A stretch of DNA of 64,000 bases from Robiginitalea sediminis (GCF_002198115.1 NZ_NGNR01000002.1:291503-355502), one strand, 5' to 3'. Positions 45,084 through 54,525 are shown, counted from the first letter of the stretch. The notes: generated by a model not told the origin, from the letters alone. Program-made: numbers and translations.

Positions 45084-45185
45084 TCAGGCGTTTGATATCA
45101 TGATGTAATAGAACAGCAACACATAGAGGATGTTGAGGACCAGCACCAGCGTGTAGGCCGGTTTCCAGACCATTTTTTCCTTCAT
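45084..45185 (-). CDS. 33-residue single-span membrane peptide in the symporter operon
   Basis: This short frame is easily missed. It reads MKEKMVWKPAYTLVLVLN and then ILYVLLFYYIMISNA: a charged N-terminus, then one hydrophobic helix of about 20 residues. Its ATG is 1 nt after the PIG-L gene stop (TGAGATG), and its stop is 1 nt before the symporter ATG, the spacing of translationally coupled genes. Small partner subunits are known for some SSS and other transporters, so a symporter accessory role is inferred. Confidence 0.75.
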   Translation of the reverse strand: MKEKMVWKPAYTLVLVLNILYVLLFYYIMISNA

Positions 45186-45186
45186 C

Positions 45187-47715
45187 TCATCCTTTAACTG
45201 CATCCGTCTTCAGGTTGGCCTTCCCAATTGAAAGCATGTTGGCAAATAACTTAAAAGCGCCGGAAACCCCTTCCGGCATTTCCCGGAAAAAGCTAAGCCC
45301 GGTGTAAATATAGTGTCCTTCCCCATAAGGAGCCACCAGCAGGCTGCCTTTCCGTTCGGGTTCTCCCGGGTCGTTCATGGAAAGCACCGGGGTATAGGCT
45401 TCGTCCCATTGGTCGGGGAAATAGAGACCGCGTTCCTGAACCCACCCGTCAAAATCGGATGCCGTTAGGGCATTCGGGAAATTCAGAACCGGGTGCTGGG
45501 GTTCCAGCAGGCGTACGGGGGCATTCTCATCGGAAACCCGGTCTCTGGACAATTGCAAGGGGTAGGGGGCCAGGTCGCTGAAATCCCGGTTTCCCCTTCC
45601 GGAAGTATTGTACTGGACCACCAGGGTACCGCCCTGTTTGACATAGTCCATCAGGATGCTGTTTTTAAAGGGCAGGTCGTCCAGGACGTTATAGGCCCGG
45701 ATGCCCAGTACGACAGCATCCATAGCCTTGAGGCGCTCCTGGCTCAGGTCCTGGGTCTGCAGGGGGTGTACCGTGTACCCGATAGCTTCCAGAGCTTCCG
45801 GGATGGCATCTCCGGCGCCCATCACATATCCGATATGCTGCCCCTCTTTTTTCACTTCCAGCCGTACCACGCGGATGCGTGCAGGCATCAGAACCGTCTG
45901 GGTGGGGATGTGCTCGTACGCGATATCGATCTGCTCATCCCGGTAGATGTTGCCGTTTAGACTAACCCTGGGCCGCACTGCTCCTTCCGAAGCATTGGCA
46001 GGTGGGGACAGGCTGAACTGGAACCATTGCTCGTCTCCCTTACCTTCCAGGCTGAATGTTTGGCTTTCAGGGGTAACCCGCCACCCTTGGGGTACGTCCA
46101 GGGCTACCTGCCCACTGGCCTTGTCGGTATGCGATTTTACACGGATCCGGATATCCTTGGGGTGGGCGTCGGCGAACAGGGCAACCTGTTCTTCGAAAGA
46201 CGCGGTTACGGGGTCAACAATATCAAAGGCCCGGTAACGCTCGCCCTGGTCGGGTTCCGAGTACCGGTGGATGACGGGCCGGTGGAAGGTTAACTCCTGT
46301 CCGTTAACCGCAAGGGTGATTTCCGCTTCAAATGCCGCGGGGGTAACCGGTTTGCCGATCAGATCATCGGAGGGGATAGAGTAGCTGCCCAGGGTACCGG
46401 GCTCCCGTAACCAATAGGGGGTAGTGCCCGGGTGGTCCTCAGGAACTTCCAGGGAGGTTTCCAGGACAACCTTTTGGTTCTGCCCTAGGGCAAAGGTGCT
46501 GTCGGCAACCCGCGCACCGGCCAGCTGAACGTCCAATACCTTTACCGGCCATCCCGAACGGTTGAGTAATTCAAGGCCTACCCCTGCGGTACTTCCGGGT
46601 ACGGCTGCATAGTCGGAGGCAGAAGCTTCCAGATACAGGCCGCATACCCCGGCAATCAGTTCCTTCAGGGCTATGCGCTTCAGAGGCACCCAATGGGCAT
46701 CCTCCAGGGATTCCAACCGCTGGTAGGCCTCCAGCAATTCCGGGAGGTGGACCGAAGGGTTGGCAAAATTAAAATTCGCTTCAAGGGGTTCGAGGATCTT
46801 CCCGACGGCTTCTCCGCCGGGGATCCGGCTCCAGGTGGTATTGATCCCCGCAAACAGGTCATTATCCTTGGGGGAATCGCCTGCAATCAATTCCAGAAAC
46901 TCCTCCTCGCTTCCCCGCTGGAGGGGGCGGCCAAAGCCCTGGCACCTATGCTGGCTGCTGGCCAGGGAGGCTATTTCATTGTTGGATACCCCGCGCTCCG
47001 GGTAATAGACTCCGACGTCCACCGACACCAGGTCAGAACGGTCTACCGCCTTCAGGAAGGCTTCCGGACTGCCATAAAACCACCATGAGGTGTTGTGGAA
47101 CAGGCGTTTGGGCTGCCAGGGTTCCAGCTGGTCCAACTGGTCGGTGTATGCCTGCGGGTCTGCTGCCAGGTCGAATGCTTCCGTGCTGAGCATGGCAGAA
47201 GAGGTATGGTGCCCGTGGGTACTCCCGGGAGTGCGGTGGTCGAAACGGTTGACGATGACATCCGGGCGGAACTGGCGGATGATGCGCACCACATCGGAAA
47301 GCACCTGGTCTTTATCCCAGATCCGGAGGGTCTCGTCCGGGTATTTTGAGTACCCGAAATCCACGGCACGGGTAAAAAACTGTTCCCCGCCATCTACCCG
47401 CCGGGCCGCCAGAAGTTCCTGGGTGCGCAGGACGCCTAACAGCTCCCGTAACTCGGACCCGATAAGGTTCTGCCCGCCATCGCCCCGGGTCAGGGACAGA
47501 TAGGCCGTCCGGGCATGTACCGCATTGGAGAGATAGGAAATCAGGCGGGTGTTTTCATCATCCGGGTGGGCAGCGATATATAGGGCCGAACCCAGGAAGT
47601 TGAGTTTTTGGAGGTCGTTGTATAATGCAACCGAAGTGGGGGGCTGGGGTGCCTGGGCAAGTACCAGGTAGGGGAGCATGAGAAACAGCAGCGATCTGAG
47701 TGCTGGAAAGCGCAT
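45187..47715 (-). CDS. PIG-L family deacetylase, large exported form
   Basis: 842 residues from MRFPALRSLLFLMLPYLVLA, a signal peptide. The PIG-L/LmbE domain is at the N-terminus: LYIAAHPDDENTRLISYL (the AHPDDE zinc motif), SLTRGDGGQN, DVIVNRFDHRTPGSTHGHHTSS (second His set). It is followed by about 550 residues of beta-rich domains, including a C-terminal glutamine-amidotransferase-like stretch (DAVVLGIRAYNVLDDL, GGTLVVQYNTSGRG). Family members de-N-acetylate sugars; this one probably acts outside the cytoplasm on glycans. It is the first gene of an operon with the small peptide and symporter. Confidence 0.88.
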   Translation of the reverse strand: MRFPALRSLLFLMLPYLVLAQAPQPPTSVALYNDLQKLNFLGSALYIAAHPDDENTRLISYLSNAVHARTAYLSLTRGDGGQNLIGSELRELLGVLRTQELLAARRVDGGEQFFTRAVDFGYSKYPDETLRIWDKDQVLSDVVRIIRQFRPDVIVNRFDHRTPGSTHGHHTSSAMLSTEAFDLAADPQAYTDQLDQLEPWQPKRLFHNTSWWFYGSPEAFLKAVDRSDLVSVDVGVYYPERGVSNNEIASLASSQHRCQGFGRPLQRGSEEEFLELIAGDSPKDNDLFAGINTTWSRIPGGEAVGKILEPLEANFNFANPSVHLPELLEAYQRLESLEDAHWVPLKRIALKELIAGVCGLYLEASASDYAAVPGSTAGVGLELLNRSGWPVKVLDVQLAGARVADSTFALGQNQKVVLETSLEVPEDHPGTTPYWLREPGTLGSYSIPSDDLIGKPVTPAAFEAEITLAVNGQELTFHRPVIHRYSEPDQGERYRAFDIVDPVTASFEEQVALFADAHPKDIRIRVKSHTDKASGQVALDVPQGWRVTPESQTFSLEGKGDEQWFQFSLSPPANASEGAVRPRVSLNGNIYRDEQIDIAYEHIPTQTVLMPARIRVVRLEVKKEGQHIGYVMGAGDAIPEALEAIGYTVHPLQTQDLSQERLKAMDAVVLGIRAYNVLDDLPFKNSILMDYVKQGGTLVVQYNTSGRGNRDFSDLAPYPLQLSRDRVSDENAPVRLLEPQHPVLNFPNALTASDFDGWVQERGLYFPDQWDEAYTPVLSMNDPGEPERKGSLLVAPYGEGHYIYTGLSFFREMPEGVSGAFKLFANMLSIGKANLKTDAVKG

Positions 47716-47791
47716 GAGTCGTAGTTTAGTCGGCTCTAAAAGTAACAATAAAATAGGCGGAGGGCCGGCCCCTTTAGAACTTCTTTAACAC

Positions 47792-48340
47792 CTACAGCGC
47801 CTCGGAACCCTCGCTGTCCTCCGGAGTGCTGGGCAGGAGGGCCACGGCTTTCTGCAGCAGCAGGTTGTTGGGATAGGTAATAAGCGACCCACCGGGTTGC
47901 CTCAGGTGCACATGGAAGGCGCGGATATCCTCAATAGTGAATTCCGTAAAATCCTCCCCCAGGTCTTTGTCCAATACACGAATGCGGTCGCCGATCTTGA
48001 AAGGAAAGGAAAAAAACAGGATAACCCCTGCCGTGACATTACTCAAAATAGACCAGCTGGCAAACAGGGCTACCCCAATGACCGCGAACACTGAGGAAAG
48101 GATAATGCCAAGGTCGCGGATGGATACACCCCAGATGGCAATCAGGGCAACGATAAAGACCAGGGTGTGCCCCACCATCACATACTTTATAATGAGCCGG
48201 GTGCGCACTTTATCCAGGTCTGATATCCGCCCTACGCGGCGGATGGCCTGAATGGAAAGGAAACGGGTAAACAAAAGCACCAGCATGGTAACCACGCTGG
48301 TAATGATCTCGTTTTGGTATTCCTGCCAAAGGGTTTCCAT
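47792..48340 (-). CDS. Short MscS-type mechanosensitive channel protein
   Basis: 182 residues: three N-terminal hydrophobic segments (about 12-29, 53-70, 76-100), then the beta domain signature NVTAGVILFFSFPFKIGDRI and YPNNLLLQKAV. The C-terminal cage domain of full MscS is missing, so this is a minimal form. It may release ions under hypo-osmotic stress. It starts 2 nt before the stop of the upstream lipoprotein gene region (3-nt gap), so they are probably co-transcribed. Confidence 0.85.
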   Translation of the reverse strand: METLWQEYQNEIITSVVTMLVLLFTRFLSIQAIRRVGRISDLDKVRTRLIIKYVMVGHTLVFIVALIAIWGVSIRDLGIILSSVFAVIGVALFASWSILSNVTAGVILFFSFPFKIGDRIRVLDKDLGEDFTEFTIEDIRAFHVHLRQPGGSLITYPNNLLLQKAVALLPSTPEDSEGSEAL

Positions 48341-48342
48341 AA

Positions 48343-49272
48343 TCAGAGGCCTAGGCTGTCCCTCAGGCCCAGGTTTTCGTTAGCGTTTTGGCTCCAGTAC
48401 GGGCTGCGGAGTTTTTTCTTCAGTACAGCCGATGTGGTCATGGCTTCGGCCCCGGGCCCGAACCCGCTCGGGTAGGTTTCCTGCCACCCCAGGATGGTAT
48501 GGGGGAAGGCACCTTCGAAACGGATTTCCAGTCGCCGCTCCAACTCGGGGTAGGACAGGGTCAGGGTCCTTTCCGCTCCTTGAGGGCTCAGCTGAATTTC
48601 GGCCTGGTAGGCCTTAATAGGCTTGTGTTTCAGCCTCAGGTATTCCAGGGAAGGGATGACCTGAAGACTGCCCGTGGGCAGGTCTTCCGGCCGGATCCGC
48701 AGGCGTGTCCAGAGTTCATCCTCCAGGATGCTTTTCGGCAGCTGCAGCTTCTGGTCGCCCTCGCTTTCGAAATAACTGAAGGCCTCCACTTCGAAGGCAT
48801 CCCGGTTATTGAGCTGGGTAAATACGTGGCCGCACCATTCCTGTACGGAAGTGGTGGTTTTCAGGGCATGCATATGGTCGCCTACCGGATAGAAGATACT
48901 GCTCATAATGGAATAGGGATAAATCCCTGTGAGGAACTTCTTGGTCCGGTTCAGTTTGAGTACAGAGACGGCGTTGGGCCCGGGCCTGTCGGCTTTGACC
49001 TGTGCTTCCGGGTTGAAGGGCTCGGTAACGTAAACCAACACCGCATTTCCGTCCCGCAGTTCCCCGTAGCGGGCCTGGCTAAGGGTGTAACTGCTGACTT
49101 CGGCCACCCCGGCGTACCAATAGGACTTGAAAGCTTCCGAAACCGGCTTTGGAGAAGGGGCTTCCACGGTTGCTGATGCCGTATCTTTATAATTTTCAGG
49201 TGCCGGTGCCATATTACAGGCCCCAAGCAGGGCGAGGGCGAGTCCGGCAGTTATTGAGATTCTTATGGTCAT
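48343..49272 (-). CDS. Lipoprotein of unknown function upstream of the MscS gene
   Basis: 309 residues with lipobox LALLGACN (Cys19). I do not recognise a named domain: SYTLSQARYGELRDGNAVLVYVTEPF, SIMSSIFYPVGDHMHALKTTTSVQEWCGH, and a C-terminal beta-rich part. Homologues sit next to maf in other flavobacteria and are sometimes mislabelled as Maf. Envelope location is likely. Confidence 0.75.
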   Translation of the reverse strand: MTIRISITAGLALALLGACNMAPAPENYKDTASATVEAPSPKPVSEAFKSYWYAGVAEVSSYTLSQARYGELRDGNAVLVYVTEPFNPEAQVKADRPGPNAVSVLKLNRTKKFLTGIYPYSIMSSIFYPVGDHMHALKTTTSVQEWCGHVFTQLNNRDAFEVEAFSYFESEGDQKLQLPKSILEDELWTRLRIRPEDLPTGSLQVIPSLEYLRLKHKPIKAYQAEIQLSPQGAERTLTLSYPELERRLEIRFEGAFPHTILGWQETYPSGFGPGAEAMTTSAVLKKKLRSPYWSQNANENLGLRDSLGL

Positions 49273-49296
49273 AACGATTCTTTTGTCAAAAGTAGC

Positions 49297-49896
49297 CTAA
49301 AATCCGCGCGAAGCCAGACGTTTTAAGGTTTTGTAAACCAAATGGGTCGGCAGCCCGACCACATTGGTATAGGACCCCTCGATGGCTTCCACCCCTATAA
49401 GCCCGATCCATTCCTGAATCCCGTAGGCCCCGGCCTTGTCCAGGGGCAGACCCGTGGCCACGTAGGCCTCGATTTCACTTTCACTCAAAGGGGCAAACTT
49501 AACCCGGGTTATCTCGTGGAGGGTTTGCATCCCCCAATGGCCAAGGAAACAAACCGAGGTAATCACCTCATGCCAGTTGCCCGAAAGGCTCCTGAGTGCT
49601 TCCCGGGCCTGTTCCGGCCCTTCCGGTTTTTCCAGGACCTCCCCCTGGTGCCAGACAATGGTATCCGCCGTAAGCAGCAACTTCCCCGGTTTCTTGTCGA
49701 AGGGCACTGCACGGGCTTTTAGCTCACAGAGGTAGTCGGTAATGGCACTCCCGGCCAACCCTTCCGGGTAGTGTTCCGCCACATCCGGTGAAACCACCTC
49801 GAAACGCAACCCAAGGGCCTGCAGGAGTTCCCTCCGGCGGGGCGACCCCGACCCCAGCAGCAGGTGTTCCGGCTGTATGTCAGAACCAGGGGCCAT
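49297..49896 (-). CDS. maf: Maf-like nucleoside triphosphate pyrophosphatase
   Basis: 199 residues from MAPGSDIQPEHLLLGSGSPRRRELLQ. Maf signatures: GSGSPRR, DTIVWHQGEVLEKP, LSGNWHEVITSV and the WIGLIGVEAIEGSYTNVVGLP C-terminus. These enzymes hydrolyse dTTP, UTP or modified nucleotides. The frame is open 26 codons upstream, but the start at 49896 overlaps the stop of the KdsC-like gene by 1 nt, which fits coupling. Confidence 0.93.
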   Translation of the reverse strand: MAPGSDIQPEHLLLGSGSPRRRELLQALGLRFEVVSPDVAEHYPEGLAGSAITDYLCELKARAVPFDKKPGKLLLTADTIVWHQGEVLEKPEGPEQAREALRSLSGNWHEVITSVCFLGHWGMQTLHEITRVKFAPLSESEIEAYVATGLPLDKAGAYGIQEWIGLIGVEAIEGSYTNVVGLPTHLVYKTLKRLASRGF

Positions 49897-50423
49897 CAGT
49901 CGTTGGCCGCGCTGAAAAAGTCCTCCCATTTCCCCTGTACGCGCATCACCTGCTGGATGATATCCCGCACGCAACCCTCGCCCCCGTTCAGGTGGGAGAT
50001 GTAGTCCGAGATCGCCTTAACCTCCGGGGCGGCATTCTGGGGGCAGGTCACAAGCCCGGCGTACCGCATGGCCGGGATATCCGGGATATCGTCGCCCATG
50101 TAGAGCATTTCCCCCCTGGAGACCTGATAATCTTCCATATAGTCCCGGAGCACCTCTTCTTTGTGTCCGGCCCCGAGGAAGATGTCGGTTACCCCTAGGG
50201 CCTGCAGGCGCTGGCGCACCCCTTCGTTCGTCCCGCCGCTGATGATGCAAATCCGGTATCCTGCCGAAAGCGCTGCCTTTACAGCAAAGCCATCCCGCAC
50301 GCTCATCTTGCGCAGCAGTTCCCCGGAGGTGGTAATCAGTACCGAGCTGTCGGTAAACACTCCGTCCACATCGAAGACAAAGGTGGTAATGGCGTTTAGG
50401 AGTTCCTTATAGTTTGGTTTCAT
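49896..50423 (-). CDS. kdsC: KdsC-like HAD phosphatase (3-deoxy-D-manno-octulosonate-8-phosphatase)
   Basis: 175 residues from MKPNYKELLNAITTFVFDVDGVFTDSS. The HAD type C0 motifs are present: FDVDGVFTD (nucleophile Asp), ISGGTNEGV, KEEVLRDY and MGDDIPDIPAM. It lacks a cap domain, as KdsC does. It makes Kdo for the lipopolysaccharide core. Start is 42 codons inside the open frame; the upstream extension overlaps the DUF2520 gene by more than is plausible. Confidence 0.88.
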   Translation of the reverse strand: MKPNYKELLNAITTFVFDVDGVFTDSSVLITTSGELLRKMSVRDGFAVKAALSAGYRICIISGGTNEGVRQRLQALGVTDIFLGAGHKEEVLRDYMEDYQVSRGEMLYMGDDIPDIPAMRYAGLVTCPQNAAPEVKAISDYISHLNGGEGCVRDIIQQVMRVQGKWEDFFSAAND

Positions 50424-51168
50424 ACATCGATTGTATTGATTCGGTGAGTTGTTCGTAAACCGGAAGTAAAGGGCTGTTTTCCAAAAGGTTTCGGTGGGCA
50501 GCCAGGGTAGGAGCATCTGCCCGGCGGGCAGGGCCGGTTTGAGCTTCACGTGCGGGCATGGCCTGCCATTTGCGGCAGGTTTCCTGCAACAGGGGCCCCA
50601 GCAGGCCCGGATCCAGGTTGTGGTCCCGGCAATACGCCTGGGCTAATGTGGCCATATGGTTGGTGAAATTATTGGCAAAGACGGCTGCCAGGTGTACCCG
50701 TAAACGCTGGGTGGAATCGGCCTGGGCGGGGAGGCAGCCGAGGGCCTGTGCCAGTTCGGATAACAACACGCGGTCTGCGGCCCTCTGGGCTTCGATCAGC
50801 ACGGGGACACCTTCCAGCGAAACCCCGGAACCCGGGGAAAAGGTCTGGATGGGGTAAAACACACCGGCATGTACCGATTTCGGGAAGGCATCCATGGCTG
50901 TAGCCCCGGAAGTATGGGCAAGGAGTCCCGTATACCCTTCCAGCTGCCGGGACACTGTGGCAATGGCCCGGTCCGAAATAGCTACAAGCACGAGTTGGGC
51001 TTCCCTGGGGATTCCTATGAGGCCTACGGACAAGCCTTCCGGGGTAAAGGTTATTTTTCCCGGGTCCCGGGCCATCCAGTGGGTCAGGACAATGCCGTCT
51101 GCCTCCCACAAGGCTTTCCCCAGGTGGTGGGCCAGGTTGCCGCTCCCGATTAACGCCACGTGTATCAT
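50407..51168 (-). CDS. Rossmann-fold DUF2520 protein (NADP oxidoreductase-like)
   Basis: 253 residues from MIHVALIGSGNLAHHLGKAL. GxGxxA dinucleotide motif, then LVLVAISDRAIATVSRQL, LLAHTSGATAMDAF and HAGVFYPIQTFSPG, followed by the helical DUF2520 domain (AAVFANNFTNHMATLA). Resembles ProC/ApbA-type dehydrogenases, but substrate unknown. It overlaps the KdsC-like start by 17 nt. The operon continues as kdsC and maf. Confidence 0.85.
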   Translation of the reverse strand: MIHVALIGSGNLAHHLGKALWEADGIVLTHWMARDPGKITFTPEGLSVGLIGIPREAQLVLVAISDRAIATVSRQLEGYTGLLAHTSGATAMDAFPKSVHAGVFYPIQTFSPGSGVSLEGVPVLIEAQRAADRVLLSELAQALGCLPAQADSTQRLRVHLAAVFANNFTNHMATLAQAYCRDHNLDPGLLGPLLQETCRKWQAMPAREAQTGPARRADAPTLAAHRNLLENSPLLPVYEQLTESIQSMYETKL

Positions 51169-51263
51169 GCCCCAAAAATACAACTTATCCGATGGCAGTA
51201 ATATACCTGGGGGAGAAGCGTCATTCTTAACAGAAAGGGGTGGGCCATTTGGCATTCTCTCCT

Positions 51264-51271
51264 TATTTTTG
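51264..51271 (+). promoter_or_regulatory. Putative -7 box for the cytochrome c biogenesis gene
   Basis: TATTTTTG matches TAnnTTTG exactly and lies 30 nt before ATG 51302. No -33 element at the usual distance. Confidence 0.45.
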
Positions 51272-51301
51272 CCCGTAACGAAACCATTTCCGCCCAAGGC
51301 T

Positions 51302-54300
51302 ATGTTTAAAACCCTGGAAAATATCCTCTTTTCAACCCGGCTTATGGCCGTCCTGTTTGTCACTATGGCAACGGCCATGGCCTTCGGGACCTTTATAGAA
51401 AGCTGGTACAGTACCGAGACCGCCCGTATCTGGATTTACAATGCCTGGTGGTTCGAAGCCATCATGCTGCTCTTTGTAATCAACTTTATCGGGAATATCC
51501 AGCGGTATCGGTTGCTGCGTTGGGAAAAATGGCCGGTGCTCTTACTCCACCTGTCCTGGGTGCTGATCATCGCGGGGGCCTTTATCACCCGCTATATCAG
51601 TTATGAGGGCAGTATGCCTATTAGGGAAGGCGCTACGGAAAATGTTTTCTACTCGGATAAAACGTACCTCTCTGTCCTGTTGGATGGGGAGATAGAAGGG
51701 CAGATGCAGCGCAAGGAGCTTGAGGACGACCTGATTGTTACCGAGCAGGCCCTGCAATCTACATTGCCCTGGAAGACGCAGTTCGGGGAGCAGCCTGTAT
51801 CGGTGGAGTATGTCAATTTTGTAGCAAATGCCAAGATGGGCATTATGCCCGATCCTGAGGGCAAAACGTTCCTGAAAATTGTGGAGGCCGGTGCCGGGAA
51901 CCGCCACGACCACTACCTGGAAGAAGGGGAGGTGGCCAATATCCACAACGTGCTGTTCAGCCTGAACCGGGAGGTAGCCGGGGCGGTCAATATCCGTGTT
52001 ACGGACAGCGTCATGACCATGAAATCCCCGTTTTCCGGAAGTTTTATGCGCATGGCAGACCAGTTGAGCGGAACCGTTACCCCGGACAGCGTACAGCCCC
52101 TGATGCTCCGGTCCCTCTATACCATCGGCTCCATGCAGTTTGTGATGCCCGAGCCTCCTATGCAGGGGAGTTTCCAGGTAACGAAGATCCCGGAGGAAGA
52201 GCAAACCGACAACGACCCGGACGCTCTGGTGGTCCGCGTGTCTTCCGGGGGGGAATCCCGGGAGCTCGCTCTTTTGGGTGGCCGTGGCCGGAAACAGTAT
52301 TCGGACCCTGTAACAGTAGGGCCTTTACGGGTGCGCGCAGCCTATGGTTCCAAGATCCACACCCTGCCGTTTTCCATTACACTCAACGATTTTATCGCCG
52401 AGAAGTACCCCGGCACGGAACAGGGATACGCCTCCTTTATGAGCCAGATAACCGTAAGGGATTCTATAGGGGGGGAGCGCCCCTTCGATTATGATATCTA
52501 CATGAACCACGTACTGGATCACCAGGGTTACCGGTTTTTCCAGGCGAGCTTTTTCCCGGACGAACAGGGTACGGTGCTTTCTGTAAACCACGACTTCTGG
52601 GGTACCTGGGTAACCTATATCGGGTACTTCCTGCTCTATGCCGGGCTCATGGGGATCATGTTCTTCGGTAAAACCCGCTTCCGCAATCTGGGTCGACGCC
52701 TGGAAGAATTGCAGAAGAAGCGGGCCACACTTGTTTTGCTGGCCCTTTTGGGGCTGCAAGGCCTGTCTGCCCAGGATGCGGCAGGGCATGAGCACAATGC
52801 CCTCCCGGACATGGAAACGGTCGATTCCCTGATCATGGCCACGGCAGTTCCAGAGGAACAGGCCCGCAAGTTTGGCCACCTGGTGATCCAGGACGACGGC
52901 GGGCGTATGAAACCCATCAACACCTATGCGTCCGAGTTGCTCCGGAAAATCAGCTTTAAGGACAATTACAAAGGGCTTACCGCAGACCAGGTGCTTCTGT
53001 CCATGATGATGCGCCCCAACCTCTGGACCGTGGCCGAGTTTATCGCCCTGGATAAAAAGTCGCAGAACGACAGCATCCGCAACCTAATCGGGGTGCCTCA
53101 GGACCAGCGCTATGTACGCCTGATCGACTTTTTTGACGAGGCCGGGAAAAACAAACTGGACCCGGTTCTCCGCGAAGCCTTTTCCACCAACAACCCGAAC
53201 AAATTCCAGCAGGACTTCAAGGACGCCTACCTGCGGCTGGGCTTGCTTAACAGGGCCCTGAGCGGGGACATACTGAAGATCTTCCCGCTGCTGGACCACC
53301 CCAATAACAAATGGATTTCCGCCCTGGAATACCGAAGCGGCCGTTTCCCGGTTGCCGACACCCTGTATTCCAACTTCATCGAGAATTCGGTCTCCTTTTA
53401 CCTGATGTCCCTGCAACGTGCACAGCAGGACGGGGATTATGAGGAAAGCGAAAAGCTCCTGGCGGCTTTCCGTCAGAACCAGGAAAACAACGGGAGTGCG
53501 GTCCTCCCTTCCGAAGACAAGGTAAAAACCGAGGTTATTTACAACCGTCTGGATATTTTCAATAAGCTGTATAGGTACTATGCCTTAAGCGGGTTGTTGC
53601 TCTTTTTTATCCTCATCTTCCAGATTTTCAAGGAGCGTCGGATATGGGATATTGCGGTCTATTTCTTTAAGGGCACCATCTTGCTGCTATTCCTCTGGCA
53701 TACGGCAGGTTTATTGATCCGCTGGTATATATCGGGCCATGCCCCCTGGAGCGACGCTTACGAAAGTATCCTCTATGTGGCCTGGGCCTGTATGGGAATG
53801 GGCCTTCTCTTCGGGCGCAAAAGCGACATGACCGTTGCCGCCTCGGCCTTTGTGACTTCCATGCTGCTCTGGATTGCCCACCAAAGCTGGGTAGACCCGG
53901 CTATCGCCAACCTGCAACCCGTGCTCAACAGCTACTGGTTAATGGTACACGTGGCGGTTATCGTGGCCAGTTACGGGCCGCTTACCGTAGGCATGATCCT
54001 CGGGGTGGTAAGCCTGTTGCTCATCATCCTGACCACAGGCAAGAACCGCAAGCGTATGCACCATAACCTCAAGGAACTTACCGTCATCAACGAACTGGCC
54101 CTCACGGTGGGGCTGGTGATGCTTACCATCGGGAACTTCCTCGGCGGCCAATGGGCTAATGAGAGCTGGGGCCGGTACTGGGGCTGGGACCCCAAGGAGA
54201 CCTGGGCGCTTATCTCCATCCTGGTCTACGCCTTTGTGGTTCATGCCCGGCTGATCCCGGGCCTGCGCAGCGCTTGGACCTTCAGTTTCCTCAGCGTGGT

Positions 54301-54487
54301 GGCCTTCGGCAGTATTATGATGACGTATTTCGGGGTAAACTTCTACCTGGTAGGCCTGCACAGTTATGCCAGCGGGGCCCAGGTTATAACCCCTGCCTTT
54401 GTCTGGTATATGGCCATTGGCGTGTTGGTTTTGGGGGCGGTGAGCTACTGGCGTTACCGCGTCCACTACGTTTCGGATGAAAAATAA
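51302..54487 (+). CDS. Cytochrome c biogenesis ResB-CcsA fusion protein
   Basis: 1061 residues from MFKTLENILFSTRLMAVLF. Part 1 (about 1-455) is ResB/CcsB-like: three membrane segments, a large periplasmic domain, and a further one (YIGYFLLYAGLMGIMFFG). At the junction RATLVLLALLGLQGLSAQ looks like an internal signal segment, then a periplasmic stretch. Part 2 (about 755-1061) is CcsA: WAGWDP-type heme motif WGWDPKETWALIS with conserved His and Trp residues (HAPWSDAYES, HAGLL-type). System II holocytochrome c synthase transfers heme to apocytochromes; single-chain ResBC fusions are known in Helicobacter and Bacteroidota. An upstream start at 50894 would overlap the divergent DUF2520 gene completely and is rejected. 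Confidence 0.92.
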   Translation: MFKTLENILFSTRLMAVLFVTMATAMAFGTFIESWYSTETARIWIYNAWWFEAIMLLFVINFIGNIQRYRLLRWEKWPVLLLHLSWVLIIAGAFITRYISYEGSMPIREGATENVFYSDKTYLSVLLDGEIEGQMQRKELEDDLIVTEQALQSTLPWKTQFGEQPVSVEYVNFVANAKMGIMPDPEGKTFLKIVEAGAGNRHDHYLEEGEVANIHNVLFSLNREVAGAVNIRVTDSVMTMKSPFSGSFMRMADQLSGTVTPDSVQPLMLRSLYTIGSMQFVMPEPPMQGSFQVTKIPEEEQTDNDPDALVVRVSSGGESRELALLGGRGRKQYSDPVTVGPLRVRAAYGSKIHTLPFSITLNDFIAEKYPGTEQGYASFMSQITVRDSIGGERPFDYDIYMNHVLDHQGYRFFQASFFPDEQGTVLSVNHDFWGTWVTYIGYFLLYAGLMGIMFFGKTRFRNLGRRLEELQKKRATLVLLALLGLQGLSAQDAAGHEHNALPDMETVDSLIMATAVPEEQARKFGHLVIQDDGGRMKPINTYASELLRKISFKDNYKGLTADQVLLSMMMRPNLWTVAEFIALDKKSQNDSIRNLIGVPQDQRYVRLIDFFDEAGKNKLDPVLREAFSTNNPNKFQQDFKDAYLRLGLLNRALSGDILKIFPLLDHPNNKWISALEYRSGRFPVADTLYSNFIENSVSFYLMSLQRAQQDGDYEESEKLLAAFRQNQENNGSAVLPSEDKVKTEVIYNRLDIFNKLYRYYALSGLLLFFILIFQIFKERRIWDIAVYFFKGTILLLFLWHTAGLLIRWYISGHAPWSDAYESILYVAWACMGMGLLFGRKSDMTVAASAFVTSMLLWIAHQSWVDPAIANLQPVLNSYWLMVHVAVIVASYGPLTVGMILGVVSLLLIILTTGKNRKRMHHNLKELTVINELALTVGLVMLTIGNFLGGQWANESWGRYWGWDPKETWALISILVYAFVVHARLIPGLRSAWTFSFLSVVAFGSIMMTYFGVNFYLVGLHSYASGAQVITPAFVWYMAIGVLVLGAVSYWRYRVHYVSDEK

Positions 54488-54488
54488 G

Positions 54489-54520
54489 TTTGGCTAGCCA
54501 GCGGGTTTTTTGCATATTTG
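54489..54520 (+). promoter_or_regulatory. Putative promoter of the MATE gene
   Basis: TTTG (54489-54492), 20-nt spacer, CATATTTG (54513-54520, 7 of 8 matches to TAnnTTTG). It would start the RNA near 54526, giving a leader of about 120 nt. Confidence 0.5.
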
Positions 54521-54525
54521 GCTCA

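Noticed and set aside
48343..49272. Maf protein annotation for the lipoprotein
   Set aside because: It has a lipobox and no Maf motifs; the true Maf gene is the next one upstream.
50894..51301. Upstream extension of the ResB-CcsA frame
   Set aside because: Overlaps the divergent DUF2520 gene and lies before the promoter box; the ResB fold starts at 51302.
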